Source: an uncultured Methanobrevibacter sp.
Lineage (GTDB): Archaea; Methanobacteriota; Methanobacteria; Methanobacteriales; Methanobacteriaceae
Reading direction: 5' to 3'
NCBI RefSeq assembly: GCF_934746965.1
Contig: NZ_CAKVFS010000002.1
Coordinates: forward strand, 62,001-126,000
DNA length: 64,000 nt
Positions within the stretch are counted from its first letter, which is position 1. Each line of letters begins with the position of its first letter. A program made the position numbers and the translations under genes. The notes beneath the pieces were generated by a model, which was not told where the DNA came from, searched no databases, and saw nothing but the letters and a program-made list of their open reading frames with translations. Shown here one piece after another: positions 16,198 through 25,469 of this stretch.

Positions 16198-17046
16198 CTA
16201 TTTATCAAATCGTTTCTTCTCTAATTTAAAAGGTGGAATCTTTTCCATAGTTTCATAAGCTTCCTGTTCCTCTTGAAGTTCATTAAAGAAGTTATTAATT
16301 TCTTCCAAACGTTTTATCTTATCTTCTTTAGAATCAAGTTCTTTTTGAAGATTAATATAATCCTCTTTAGAAACTGTAGATTTCTTTAAAAGAGATAAAT
16401 CTTTTTGAAGATTAATATAATTATCTTTAGATATTGTAGATTCCTTTAAAAAAGATATTTCATTTTCTTTAGAATTAATTTCTTCTTCTTTTTCATGCAA
16501 TTCATTATTTTTATACTGAAGTTCTCTTTCAAGAGCAGAAATCCTATTTTCAAATTCAGAATTATTTTCTAATTTAATAAGCTGTATCTTATAATCATCA
16601 ATAGTTCTTGAAAGTGAATTAATTTTAGCATCCTTTTCAGCAATATTCTTAAAAGATTCATTTAATCTTTCATTAACTTCAGCAAGTTCTTTTTTCTTAT
16701 AATCCTTTAATTGTTCTGCAAAATAAGTCTTAATTTCATCAAGAGAATTATTTACATAATCCAACTCATAAATCCTATCTTCTTGGTTTTTAATTAAAGC
16801 ATCTTTTTCTTCCACTTGCTTTTTTAAAAGATTAATTTCATCTTCTGCTTTAAATTTAATAAGTGAAACTTCTTTTTCTTTATTAACAATATGGTTTTCA
16901 AGTTCCTGGATTTTTTGAGGAGTTGTATCTCTAGCTTTAGCTACTTCTAACTCTGTTAAATCTAATTTAAGTTTATTGAGCTCCAACAAACAATTACGAA
17001 TTAAACTTTGTAAAGTTTCGTTTTCAATACCAGTATCTAATTCCAT
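16198..17046 (-). CDS. Coiled-coil protein of unknown function
   Basis: About 282 residues, almost wholly charged heptad-rich helix from residue 12 to 270 (runs such as EVAKARDTTPQKIQELENHIVNKE and KEEEINSKENEISFLKE). No signal peptide, membrane segment or enzyme motif is visible. Two consecutive units end in SKDNYINLQKDLSLLK and SKEDYINLQKELDSKE and come from a 60-base tandem repeat in the DNA (16341-16460). I prefer the ATG at 17046, but a TTG at 17100 would add 18 residues. The C-terminus is basic (KKRFDK). A structural, chromosome-associated or cell-division scaffold role is possible but not supported by any family I recognise. Confidence 0.7.
   Translation of the reverse strand: MELDTGIENETLQSLIRNCLLELNKLKLDLTELEVAKARDTTPQKIQELENHIVNKEKEVSLIKFKAEDEINLLKKQVEEKDALIKNQEDRIYELDYVNNSLDEIKTYFAEQLKDYKKKELAEVNERLNESFKNIAEKDAKINSLSRTIDDYKIQLIKLENNSEFENRISALERELQYKNNELHEKEEEINSKENEISFLKESTISKDNYINLQKDLSLLKKSTVSKEDYINLQKELDSKEDKIKRLEEINNFFNELQEEQEAYETMEKIPPFKLEKKRFDK
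16341..16460. repeat. Two-copy 60-base tandem repeat inside the coiled-coil gene
   Basis: Units 16341-16400 and 16401-16460 both begin CTTTTTGAAGATTAATATAA and stay in register with substitutions only. The period of 60 bases equals 20 codons, so the repeat adds or removes coil length without breaking the frame. Confidence 0.85.
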
Positions 17047-17228
17047 ATTATCCCATAATTTTAAAAAAAAATCTTTATCCCAATTATAATTGAAATTCAA
17101 ATTATAATATAATTAATAAAGTATTATGAAATTAATAGTATTTAAATTAAACCCTTAAAATCATCAAAAATTAAAATCAAAACTAAATAAAGAAAATATT
17201 AAAAATAAGAAAAATAAAAAGGACAAAA

Positions 17229-18278
17229 TTAAAGTATCCTCTCATTAATCAATTCAGCATTTAACACAGAAGCTCCAGCAGCTCCACGAATAGTATTATG
17301 ACCAACTAATACATACTTAAAACTATTATCAAATGCTTGATCTTTTCTTAATCTTCCAACAGAAACTGACATTCCATTACCTGCATTTCTATCCATTCTT
17401 GGTTGTGGACGATCAATTTCTTCTTTAACAATGACTGGATTATCAGGTGCTGAGAAAAGATCTAATTTTTGAGGTAATGCCTTAAAATTAGCCATTTTAT
17501 CTTTGATATCATTAATATCAAAATCATCATCTAATTCAACAAATACTGCTTCAGTATGTCCATCAATAACTGGAACCCTATGACATGAAGCACTTAATTT
17601 AAAATCGGCTTTAGAAACTGTTTCTCCATCATAATTACCTAAAAGATGTAATGTTTCACTTTCCATTTTTTCTTCTTCATTACCAATATATGGAACAAGA
17701 TTATCAACAATAGCCATGGAAGGTACTCCATCATAACCTGCTCCAGACACTGCTTGCATTGTTGAGACTCTAATTGCATCAACATTAAAATTATCAACAA
17801 TAGGTTTCAATGACAATGTTAAAGCAATAGTTGAACAATTAGGATTAGTAACAATGAATCCATCCCAATTATTTTCTTTTTGCTGAGCATCAATCATATC
17901 CAAATATTCTGGATTAACTTCAGGAATAACTAACGGAATATTTTTCTTCATCCTATGTGCACTTGCATTACTTGCAACTACATAATCTTGTGCAAACTCT
18001 TTTTCAACTTTAGCTGCAAATTCTGTTGGTAATGATGAAAATACAATATCAACATCATTATCCATTGCTTCAGCATCAGTTTCTTTAACAATAATATCTT
18101 TAACAGAGTTTGGCATTTCACTATCAAGATACCATGTAGTAGCATCTTCATATCTTTTACCTGCTGATCTTGAAGAAGCAGCTAGTGCAGTAATTTCAAA
18201 ATCTGGATGATTATCGAGTAATTGGATAAATCTTTGACCAACCATTCCAGTTGCACCAAGTATACCAACATTTACCAT
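17229..18278 (-). CDS. asd: Aspartate-semialdehyde dehydrogenase
   Basis: A 349-residue NADP-dependent enzyme that reduces aspartyl phosphate to the semialdehyde, the branch point to lysine, threonine and methionine. The dinucleotide loop is GILGATGMVGQRF; the catalytic cysteine is Cys148 in TNPNCSTIAL; KLSASCHRVPVIDGHTEAVFVEL holds the substrate histidine. It is the archaeal/fungal type by length and motif. The start ATG follows AGGTGTTTTT, the same leader as mmp2. It is the last gene of lysC-dapA-dapB-asd, 8 bases after dapB. Confidence 0.95.
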   Translation of the reverse strand: MVNVGILGATGMVGQRFIQLLDNHPDFEITALAASSRSAGKRYEDATTWYLDSEMPNSVKDIIVKETDAEAMDNDVDIVFSSLPTEFAAKVEKEFAQDYVVASNASAHRMKKNIPLVIPEVNPEYLDMIDAQQKENNWDGFIVTNPNCSTIALTLSLKPIVDNFNVDAIRVSTMQAVSGAGYDGVPSMAIVDNLVPYIGNEEEKMESETLHLLGNYDGETVSKADFKLSASCHRVPVIDGHTEAVFVELDDDFDINDIKDKMANFKALPQKLDLFSAPDNPVIVKEEIDRPQPRMDRNAGNGMSVSVGRLRKDQAFDNSFKYVLVGHNTIRGAAGASVLNAELINERIL

Positions 18279-18286
18279 AAAAACAC

Positions 18287-19108
18287 CTATTCTAATCCTA
18301 AGACATCATTCATATTGCTAACAACACCCTCTTTAGCATCAGGAATATATCTAATAGCTCTAATTACACCTGCAATAAAAACTTCTCTAGTATGAGCTCT
18401 ATGTGTGAATTCTATTCTTTCACCATCGCCAATGAACATTACAGTATGGTCTCCAACAATATCTCCACCACGAATAGCATGCACACCAATTTCTTCTTTA
18501 GTTCTTTTACCAACCATTCCTTTTCTTCCGAAAACACCTACTTCTTCAGGATTACGGTCAAGTTCATTAGCTATTACTTCAAATGCAGTCATTGCAGTTC
18601 CAGATGGAGCATCCTTTTTTTGATTATGATGTGCTTCGATAATTTCAATGTCAAAATCATTTAAAACTGAAGTTAATTTCTTTAAAGTATTGAAAAATAC
18701 ATTAACTCCAATAGACATGTTAGAAGATATAACTGCTTTAACATTATTTTCTTCCACATTTTTAATGTTTCCAGCCATTTGTTCGTCACTAAAACCAGTA
18801 GTTCCCACCACAACATTTACACCACAAGAAGTAGCTATTTTAATTGTTTCAACAGCTGCATGAGCTATAGTAAAATCAACTAAAACATCTGCTTTAGATT
18901 TTTTTAAAGTTTCTTCTAATTTTTCAGCACCAACAATATTAACACCCAATTCGCCAATACCTGCTTGAACACCTGCATCAACACCTTCTAAAGGAGTATT
19001 AGGTATTTCAATAGCTGCTACTACTTCCATGTCATCTTGCTGTGTTATTTTTTTAATAATTCCAGAGCCCATTCTTCCAGCTGCTCCAGTTACTGCTACT
19101 TTAATCAT
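18287..19108 (-). CDS. dapB: 4-hydroxy-tetrahydrodipicolinate reductase
   Basis: A 273-residue reductase making tetrahydrodipicolinate for lysine synthesis. The NAD(P)-binding loop VAVTGAAGRMGSGI opens the protein; the active-site segment EAHHNQKKDAPSGTA carries the catalytic histidines and lysine; VGTTGFSDEQM and RAHTREVFIAGVIRA are typical. It sits between dapA (12-base gap) and asd. Of the later steps of lysine synthesis (dapL or dapF, lysA) none is in the window. Confidence 0.95.
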   Translation of the reverse strand: MIKVAVTGAAGRMGSGIIKKITQQDDMEVVAAIEIPNTPLEGVDAGVQAGIGELGVNIVGAEKLEETLKKSKADVLVDFTIAHAAVETIKIATSCGVNVVVGTTGFSDEQMAGNIKNVEENNVKAVISSNMSIGVNVFFNTLKKLTSVLNDFDIEIIEAHHNQKKDAPSGTAMTAFEVIANELDRNPEEVGVFGRKGMVGKRTKEEIGVHAIRGGDIVGDHTVMFIGDGERIEFTHRAHTREVFIAGVIRAIRYIPDAKEGVVSNMNDVLGLE

Positions 19109-19120
19109 ATTATAACCAAC

Positions 19121-20014
19121 TTAAATTAAATCTGCTTCTTTTAAAGCTTTTTTGAGAATTTCAACATTTTCATTTTTCATATCTGCTAATGGTGCTCTAA
19201 GAGGTCCAGAAGGAAGACCCATTATATTCATTGCAGTTTTTGCAGGCACAGGATTACTTTCAATGAAAAGAGCTTTTATTAAATCAATCATTTCATAGTG
19301 AAGCTCTTGAGCCCTAGTAAAATCATCATTTAATATACTGTCAACCATTAAAACCATTCTTTTAGGATCTACATTAGCTGATGCACTAATCACACCAGTT
19401 CCTCCCAATGCCATGATTGGTAAAGTTAACCCATCTTCTCCAGAAAGAATATTGAAATCTTCTTCAAGTCCTTCTTTTGTAAGAGCTTTGTATATTCCAG
19501 ATACTTTATCCACACTTCCACTAGCTTCTTTAACAGCATCAATATTATCAATTTTAGCTAATTCAACAATAGTTTCAACACTCATATCAATTCCAGTACG
19601 AGATGGAACATTATATGCAATAACTGGAATATCAGTTGCATCACTAATAGCTTGATAATGTTTAATCAATGCATGTTGCTGTGGTTTATTATAGTAAGGA
19701 GTAATTACTAAAGTTGCATCTGCACCTAATTCTTCAGCAGATTTATTTAACTCAATAGCTTCATGTGTAGAATTACTACCTGCCCCAGCAATTGTTTCAA
19801 CTCTACCATCAACTTCATCAATTAAAATTTCAATTACTTGTTTATGTTCCTCATGAGTTAATGTTGCTGATTCACCAGAAGTTCCAGCACCAACCAACCC
19901 AGTTACACCATTATTAATTAAATAATTAATATTGGATCTAAATCCTTCTTCATCAATTTTTCCATCATCTGTAAATGGAGTTATCATTGCAACATATGTA
20001 CCTTCAAAATTCAT
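19121..20014 (-). CDS. dapA: 4-hydroxy-tetrahydrodipicolinate synthase
   Basis: A 297-residue TIM-barrel aldolase that condenses pyruvate with aspartate semialdehyde. The Schiff-base lysine is Lys162 in DAVKEASGS; the tyrosine is Tyr134 in IAYNVPSRTG; GAGTSGESATLTHEEH is the substrate loop. The start ATG overlaps the lysC stop as ATGA and has AGGT upstream, so translation is coupled to lysC. A normal, intact copy. Confidence 0.95.
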   Translation of the reverse strand: MNFEGTYVAMITPFTDDGKIDEEGFRSNINYLINNGVTGLVGAGTSGESATLTHEEHKQVIEILIDEVDGRVETIAGAGSNSTHEAIELNKSAEELGADATLVITPYYNKPQQHALIKHYQAISDATDIPVIAYNVPSRTGIDMSVETIVELAKIDNIDAVKEASGSVDKVSGIYKALTKEGLEEDFNILSGEDGLTLPIMALGGTGVISASANVDPKRMVLMVDSILNDDFTRAQELHYEMIDLIKALFIESNPVPAKTAMNIMGLPSGPLRAPLADMKNENVEILKKALKEADLI

Positions 20015-21231
20015 TGTAAAACCTCTTTAATTAATTCAAGCGCTTTTTCACCATCTTCCCAATCGACAAATAATACTACAGCAGTTTGAGATGAAGATAT
20101 CTCAACAATATTAATATTGTTTTTTCTAAGTGGATTAGTAATATTAGAAATAATGCCAGGTTCATCAATAAACTCCGGACTAACTACAGTAATCATAGCT
20201 GTATCATCACCAAGAGATAATGAACTTAAAATATCATCATCAACCACCCAACTATGTAATAAATGATATGCTTTATCAGAATCTTTCTTTTCTACAAAAG
20301 TAGTTATAGAATTCTGTCCTGCTGAAATGCCAAATATATTAATCCCATCTTCTGCAAGGCATGAAGTTAAACTTGCTAAAAGACCTACTTTCTTGAGCAT
20401 CTCTTCCCCAACAATAGCAATGACAGAAATAGGATTTTTGTATAAAGATACTGTCTTTAACATGTCTCCTTCAAAAGGACCAGTTATTTTTGTACCTTTA
20501 GCACTTAAATCACCATTATTGAAGTTGATAATTTTAGCACTTATTAGTGGGTCTTTATATTTTAAAGCATGTGGATGTAAAACTTGTGCTCCATGAGTTG
20601 CTAAATCCCTCATTTCTTCAACAGAAATTTCATCCAATAATTCTGCCTCTTCTATTTTATTAGGATCTGTTGACATTACTCCATCAACATCAGTAACAAT
20701 AACTACATCATTAGCACCTAAACAATGCCCTAATAAAAATGCAGTTACATCACTGCCTCCTCTACCAATAGTAGTAATTTCACCACTAGGGCCTTTTCCT
20801 AAAAATCCACAAATAACTGGAATGATACCTTGACTTAAAAGATTTTTAATCCCTTCACATTTTTTATCAGTTGTTGCAAAATCAATTTTAGCATTAAGAG
20901 AATTAGAATCAGTTATTACAGGCCATTTATCATTATAAGGATCAATAAATTCAGCTTTAACACCTAAAGATTCAATAGTTGCAGCAAACAACCTAGAGCT
21001 AGTTAGTTCACCCATAGACATTATTTCTGCCTTTTGCCTATCGGTTAAACCCCCTCCAATAGCATCACTAGACAATTCAATTAGCTCATCAGTTGCATTA
21101 TTAACTGCAGAAACAACAACAACTAATTGATTACCTTTCATATATTCATTAACTACAGACTGAGCTGCTTTTCTAATTCTAGAGCCATCACCTACCGATG
21201 TACCTCCAAATTTTGCTACTATTAAATCCAT
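20011..21231 (-). CDS. lysC: Aspartate kinase
   Basis: A 406-residue aspartokinase, the first step of the lysine/threonine/methionine pathway. KFGGTSVGDGSRI is the N-terminal phosphate loop, TTIGRGGSDVTAFLLG and VTDVDGVMSTDP the substrate region. Two ACT domains follow (about 265-400: ISVIAIVGEEMLKKVGLLASL and ITVVSPEFIDEPGIISNITNP), so feedback control by lysine or threonine is likely. The start follows AGGTGA. It leads the operon lysC-dapA-dapB-asd. A 195-base AT-rich gap separates it from rps17e, room for its own promoter. Confidence 0.95.
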   Translation of the reverse strand: MDLIVAKFGGTSVGDGSRIRKAAQSVVNEYMKGNQLVVVVSAVNNATDELIELSSDAIGGGLTDRQKAEIMSMGELTSSRLFAATIESLGVKAEFIDPYNDKWPVITDSNSLNAKIDFATTDKKCEGIKNLLSQGIIPVICGFLGKGPSGEITTIGRGGSDVTAFLLGHCLGANDVVIVTDVDGVMSTDPNKIEEAELLDEISVEEMRDLATHGAQVLHPHALKYKDPLISAKIINFNNGDLSAKGTKITGPFEGDMLKTVSLYKNPISVIAIVGEEMLKKVGLLASLTSCLAEDGINIFGISAGQNSITTFVEKKDSDKAYHLLHSWVVDDDILSSLSLGDDTAMITVVSPEFIDEPGIISNITNPLRKNNINIVEISSSQTAVVLFVDWEDGEKALELIKEVLQ

Positions 21232-21426
21232 TAATATTCACCTATTTCTATAAAAAAATTTCTTTAAATTTTTGAATAAACAAAAATATCTAATTATTTA
21301 TATGAATAAACACATTAATAAACTTTTAAAATAGATTACAAAAAGCTAAAATTAAAAAAAGTAGAATATCAAAATTGAACAAAATAAAAGTTAATAATAA
21401 AAAAATTAAAAAATATGAAAAAAGAC

Positions 21427-21624
21427 TTATTCTTGAGTTTGTTCTAATCTTACAAGTCTTGTAACATATCCAGCGATTTTATTTCTTAAATGTTTAGTAC
21501 TTACAGTAGAATATTCCATAACTAATTTTTTATTTTCATCAAAATCAGTAGTGAAAACACCTTTGTGAGTTTCTATAAGTTCTTTTGCTAAACGTTTAAC
21601 AAATGAAGTTCTAATATTACCCAT
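21427..21624 (-). CDS. rps17e: Ribosomal protein S17e
   Basis: A 65-residue protein of the small ribosomal subunit, found only in archaea and eukaryotes. MGNIRTSFVKRLAKELIETH and the C-terminal LRNKIAGYVTRLVRLE are diagnostic. I use the ATG at 21624, seven bases after GGAGG; an ATG two codons earlier sits too close to that site. Its start region overlaps the end of the chorismate mutase gene by about 8 bases, so the two are translationally coupled. The downstream 195 bases (21232-21426) hold no gene. Confidence 0.95.
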   Translation of the reverse strand: MGNIRTSFVKRLAKELIETHKGVFTTDFDENKKLVMEYSTVSTKHLRNKIAGYVTRLVRLEQTQE

Positions 21625-21952
21625 TAACATTCCTCCTTAAAATTTCTTTTTGCTCATTTTTACTTAATGTAGTTAGCATATCCATGATTTGATTACTAAT
21701 ATCAACATCAATATTATTTTTTTCAGATAACTTCTCAATTTTTTTATGAATTGAATCCTCTCTCTTCTTATCATAAACTGGCATACCAATATATTCTTTT
21801 GCAAGAGCTATATCCATAGCAAATGAAGTTCTCTGATAAATTAAATCAAAAATTTCATTATCAATTTCATCAATGCGTTTTCTAGAGTCTAAAAGCACTT
21901 TTTCAGCATCTTTCTTATCTTTAAAAGATTTTAGCTTGTAATTATTTTTCAA
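21617..21952 (-). CDS. Chorismate mutase (AroQ type)
   Basis: A 111-residue all-helical chorismate mutase of the AroQ class, which turns chorismate to prephenate for phenylalanine and tyrosine. The core is SRKRIDEIDNEIFDLIYQRTSFAMDIALAK, with the arginine and lysine ligands, then YDKKREDSIHKKIEKLSEKN. About 20 extra residues precede the usual start. It overlaps rps17e. Shikimate kinase lies 88 bases upstream on the same strand, consistent with an aromatic pathway cluster. Confidence 0.9.
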   Translation of the reverse strand: MKNNYKLKSFKDKKDAEKVLLDSRKRIDEIDNEIFDLIYQRTSFAMDIALAKEYIGMPVYDKKREDSIHKKIEKLSEKNNIDVDISNQIMDMLTTLSKNEQKEILRRNVNG

Positions 21953-22040
21953 GAAATCACCATCTTTTGATAATAATGATAATAATATAATTTATTAGTA
22001 TTATACTATTTAATATTATGGATTGTTTGAAAACTTAGTA

Positions 22041-22907
22041 CTAAATTAAACTACAACCAATATTATCTACTTTAGTTTCAATAATTCTACCTTCATATTT
22101 AGACCAAGTCTCTTTAATGTCATCAATTTTATCATCTTCACAAATAGCAACAAATGATGAACCAGTTCCAGATAATCCTGATGCCAATGCACCAACACTC
22201 AATGCATCAATAGCTATATTTGAATTAAAACCTAAAGTATTTGCATAAATTAATCCATTTAAATTAAGTGCTTTGAAATAATCCTTGGATTCAGCTAATT
22301 CAAATGTAATTTCCACTAATGGAGATAATACTTTCATACGATTAACGTCAGAACTTCCAGATTCTGAACAGAAATTAGGCATGTAAACCAAAACTGGATA
22401 TTCATCCATTTTTTCTTTTATGATAAATTTCCTATGTTCATTATCTGTAACTACCACCCCACCAAAATATGAAGCAGTTGCATCATCAAATGATCCAGTT
22501 ATAGTAACTTTTGCTTCAAGAGATGCATCAATAGCTAAATTAATTATCTCCAAATCATTAAGAGGCTTTAAATTAAATTCTTCAGCAATAATTTTAGAAG
22601 TTACACTTACAACACTATTAGATAATGCACTACTACTTGATAATCCTGATGCCATTGGCAATTCAGATTTTGTACTAATTTTTAAACCAAAATCATTTTT
22701 AGAAATCCCATATTTTTCAAAAGTTTTCTTTGCACAAATCTCCATTAAATCCGTAGATGCTCCAACATCATTAGAACAGGTAATTAAACTATCTTGAGTT
22801 TTAGCCTGGCAAGTTATATCTAAGCCAATTCCAAAAGCAGAACCAAAACCTGTAGCTATTGCATTAATTATTGTTGCTGAACCTGGTGATCTTATTAATT
22901 TTTTCAT
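22041..22907 (-). CDS. aroK: Archaeal shikimate kinase (GHMP family)
   Basis: A 288-residue GHMP-type kinase that phosphorylates shikimate; it replaces the bacterial AroK fold in archaea. RSPGSATIINAIATGFGSAFGI and the ATP loop PMASGLSSSSALSNSVV are clear, with GALASGLSGTGSSFVAIC as the third motif. The start overlaps the stop of the glycosyltransferase gene (TAATG), so the two are coupled. It precedes chorismate mutase, its pathway partner. Confidence 0.92.
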   Translation of the reverse strand: MKKLIRSPGSATIINAIATGFGSAFGIGLDITCQAKTQDSLITCSNDVGASTDLMEICAKKTFEKYGISKNDFGLKISTKSELPMASGLSSSSALSNSVVSVTSKIIAEEFNLKPLNDLEIINLAIDASLEAKVTITGSFDDATASYFGGVVVTDNEHRKFIIKEKMDEYPVLVYMPNFCSESGSSDVNRMKVLSPLVEITFELAESKDYFKALNLNGLIYANTLGFNSNIAIDALSVGALASGLSGTGSSFVAICEDDKIDDIKETWSKYEGRIIETKVDNIGCSLI

Positions 22908-23986
22908 TATTTAACCTCATCATAAGGAATTTCAACTTTACTAAAATCTTTAGCTCGAGATCTTGCATTTGAAGCTAAATTATTTCTAAATTTATCATCT
23001 AATATCATTTTATCAATAGCTTCAGATACATTTTCAGAATTGTTCGGATCAATTAATAAACCTACATCAGAAGTTATAATTTCCTTAATCCCACCAACAT
23101 CACTTCCAATAACTGGTTTCCCACAAGCTAATGCTTCAATTAAAACTAAACCAAAACTTTCTGAAAAAGAAGGTAAAACAAGAACATCTGCACAAGGAAT
23201 AATATTTTCTACATCTTTTCTTGCTCCCATAAAATAAACATCCGAAATATTTTCTTTTTTTACTTTATCTTTAAGTTGATTTAAAAGTGGACCATCACCT
23301 ACTATAACAAGATTATAATCACTTTTAGCTAGTTTTTTAGCATCCAATAAAACATTCACATTTTTTCTTTTAATAATATTACCTACAAAAAGCACAATTG
23401 GTTTATTATTCTCAAAATTTAATTTAAATGAAGTATTTTCATTAATTTTAAACTTATCAATATCCACAGAATTCCAATATAATCTTGTTTTATTTTCAAT
23501 TCCGGAAACATTAGTTTTTAAAATTTCTTTTTTTAAAGCATTACTTACCGCAAAAACAACATCTGCTTTTTTTAGTACTTTTTTAATAGTGGATCTCATG
23601 AAAGACTGTTTTTTATACATTTCAAACATGTCAGAACCATGAGCAGTCACATAAGTTTTAATACCATGTTTTTTTCCAATTTCAACAGCAGCAGCACCTG
23701 CAGGAAACAAATAATGGCCATGAATAATATCAATATCCACTTCTTTTAATAATTGCTTTAATACTTTTTTAGCACTAATCTTAAACATCAATCCACGAAT
23801 TCCCGGAATATTTATTCCTTTAGTTCCAATTACATGAATCCCATCAATATCTTCAATGTCTTTATGAGGATAAGTTATTACATAAACTTCATGCCCTTGT
23901 TTTACAAGTTCCTTAGATAATGTATGAATATGAACACCCACACCACCTACATGAGGTGGAAACTGACCAATCATTGCTATTTTCAT
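22907..23986 (-). CDS. Family 4 glycosyltransferase
   Basis: A 359-residue GT-B fold enzyme. The acceptor domain begins MIGQFPPHVGGVGVHIHTLSKEL; the donor domain holds LFVGNIIKRKNVNVLLDA, IVGDGPLLNQLKDKV and the signature SFSESFGLVLIEALACGKPVIGSDVGG (EX7E type). It probably transfers a sugar nucleotide to a lipid, glycan or small polyol at the inner membrane face. The substrate is unknown. It is packed between cbiD (4-base ATGA overlap) and aroK, an order without functional logic apart from shared expression. Confidence 0.88.
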   Translation of the reverse strand: MKIAMIGQFPPHVGGVGVHIHTLSKELVKQGHEVYVITYPHKDIEDIDGIHVIGTKGINIPGIRGLMFKISAKKVLKQLLKEVDIDIIHGHYLFPAGAAAVEIGKKHGIKTYVTAHGSDMFEMYKKQSFMRSTIKKVLKKADVVFAVSNALKKEILKTNVSGIENKTRLYWNSVDIDKFKINENTSFKLNFENNKPIVLFVGNIIKRKNVNVLLDAKKLAKSDYNLVIVGDGPLLNQLKDKVKKENISDVYFMGARKDVENIIPCADVLVLPSFSESFGLVLIEALACGKPVIGSDVGGIKEIITSDVGLLIDPNNSENVSEAIDKMILDDKFRNNLASNARSRAKDFSKVEIPYDEVK

Positions 23987-25068
23987 AATAAAAACCTTTC
24001 AAAATTATCATTTAAATAATTGCCTTCCATATCAACTAAAATAACATTTAAATCTAATTCAAATCTCTGTATACATCTTTCTTTGATAGCTAATGCAATA
24101 CTATTACACACTTTTAAATGTAACTTTTTTTCATCCAAAATATCCAACATATCTTCTGTTGTTTTAGAATAATACAATTTTCTAAGTGTTAATGTATCTG
24201 CACCACAAATACCTGCATGAGTAATCATGATTTCTTTTCTACCATCAGCAATTGCATGTTTAGTATTGAAAATTCCACCAGCAACCTTAATTAATTTCCC
24301 AATATGTCCAAAAAAAGTAAATTTATCAATTCCTCTTTTTTTAGCCTCTTCAAACATGAAACCAATATAATTACCAGTTTGAATAATATGTTGTTTTGTA
24401 ATATTTAACTGTTTTAAAGCTAATTTTTCGCCAATATTCCCTGGAACAAAAACTAGATTATCCAAATTTAAAGCTAAAGCCACATCAATTTGAGTAACAA
24501 TAGAATTTTTATATGCTTCACTAGACATTGATCTAGCTATTCCAGTAGTTCCAATAACTGAAATACCATCAACAATACCTAATTTTGGATTCATTGTTTT
24601 TTTAGCTATTTTACGACCTTCAGGAATAGAAATCGTGACTTTAGCTACTTTATCATCAGGTAGAATATTTTCTAAATTTTTTTTAATCATCTTACGTGGA
24701 ACAGGATTTATTGCATATTCCCCAACTGGAATTTGAAGTCCGGGTTTTGTTATTTTACCAACACCTTCTCCACCAGTTATTGTAACAACATCACCATTTC
24801 CAGTTTTTTCAAATAATTCAACAGTAGCAACAATAGCTAAACCTACAGTAACATCAGGATCATTATACGAATTTTTATGAGCTACTGCACAGGCAGAATT
24901 AGAAGATAATTTTTTACAATTATCAATTAAAATATCTAATGTTTTTTTAGGTGTTTCAACTTTAACACAATCAATATCTGAAGAATTTAAAATAGATTCT
25001 GTAGCTGCAACTGAACATGCTGTTGCAATAGTTCCAGTAGTCACGCCAATATACTTATCATTTGACAT
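23983..25068 (-). CDS. cbiD: Cobalt-precorrin-5B C1-methyltransferase CbiD
   Basis: A 361-residue enzyme of anaerobic cobalamin synthesis that methylates C1 of cobalt-precorrin-5B. Diagnostic are GVTTGTIATACSVAAT, the VTITGGEGVGKITKPGLQIPVGEYAINPVPRKMI block and HIGKLIKVAGGIFNTKHAIADGR. Length fits the family. Other cbi genes are not adjacent, as is usual in methanogens where the pathway is dispersed. The start ATG has no strong ribosome site; it lies 32 bases after the thioredoxin-like gene. Confidence 0.92.
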   Translation of the reverse strand: MSNDKYIGVTTGTIATACSVAATESILNSSDIDCVKVETPKKTLDILIDNCKKLSSNSACAVAHKNSYNDPDVTVGLAIVATVELFEKTGNGDVVTITGGEGVGKITKPGLQIPVGEYAINPVPRKMIKKNLENILPDDKVAKVTISIPEGRKIAKKTMNPKLGIVDGISVIGTTGIARSMSSEAYKNSIVTQIDVALALNLDNLVFVPGNIGEKLALKQLNITKQHIIQTGNYIGFMFEEAKKRGIDKFTFFGHIGKLIKVAGGIFNTKHAIADGRKEIMITHAGICGADTLTLRKLYYSKTTEDMLDILDEKKLHLKVCNSIALAIKERCIQRFELDLNVILVDMEGNYLNDNFERFLL

Positions 25069-25100
25069 TTTTACAACTAATAAAAAAAAGAAAAATAAAA

Positions 25101-25361
25101 TTAAATCAAAGATTTAACTTTATCAACAAGTTCATCTAAAGTAGGTGCACCAACAAATACAACCTGATTATCAATTGCAATTGTAGGAACTGCCATTATT
25201 TGATATTCCATTGCTTTTTGCCTATTTCCATCTAAACCTATGTTACAGATAACAACATCCATATCTGCACCTATAATTTCTTTTGCTTCATTAGCTACAT
25301 TGACTGCAGCAGGACAATGTGGACAACTATCAGATGTAAAAACTTCTACTTTTACTACCAT
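25101..25361 (-). CDS. Thioredoxin/glutaredoxin-like protein (CPHC)
   Basis: An 86-residue thioredoxin-fold protein with an active site CPHC at residues 13-16 and the cis-proline segment AVPTIAIDNQ. Methanogens carry several of these small redoxins, which pass electrons from F420 or ferredoxin systems to disulfide targets. The start follows GGAGA. On its upstream side is an AT-rich gap, then the remnant adhesin. It is probably transcribed with cbiD and the genes below it. Confidence 0.88.
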   Translation of the reverse strand: MVVKVEVFTSDSCPHCPAAVNVANEAKEIIGADMDVVICNIGLDGNRQKAMEYQIMAVPTIAIDNQVVFVGAPTLDELVDKVKSLI

Positions 25362-25450
25362 AATTTAAGTCTCCTATTAATTTAATTAATTGATGATAGT
25401 TTATGAAAACTAATATATAACTGTTTAGTTTAAAAAAAAAAGAAAAAAGT

Positions 25451-25469
25451 AAGAGATTTAAAATCTCTT
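25451..25469 (-). terminator. Hairpin terminator at the 3' end of the adhesin remnant
   Basis: AAGAGATTT (25451-25459) and AAATCTCTT (25461-25469) form 9-base perfect arms around one base. On the minus strand a T-rich tract (25431-25448) follows. It overlaps the stop codon of the remnant. Confidence 0.65.

Noticed and set aside
21232..21426. Possible small gene or RNA in the gap between lysC and rps17e
   Set aside because: The 195 bases are very AT-rich with no open frame above 30 codons behind a ribosome site and no clear hairpin.
22420..22797. Plus-strand open frame of 125 codons over aroK
   Set aside because: Antisense to a clear shikimate kinase; low-complexity translation.
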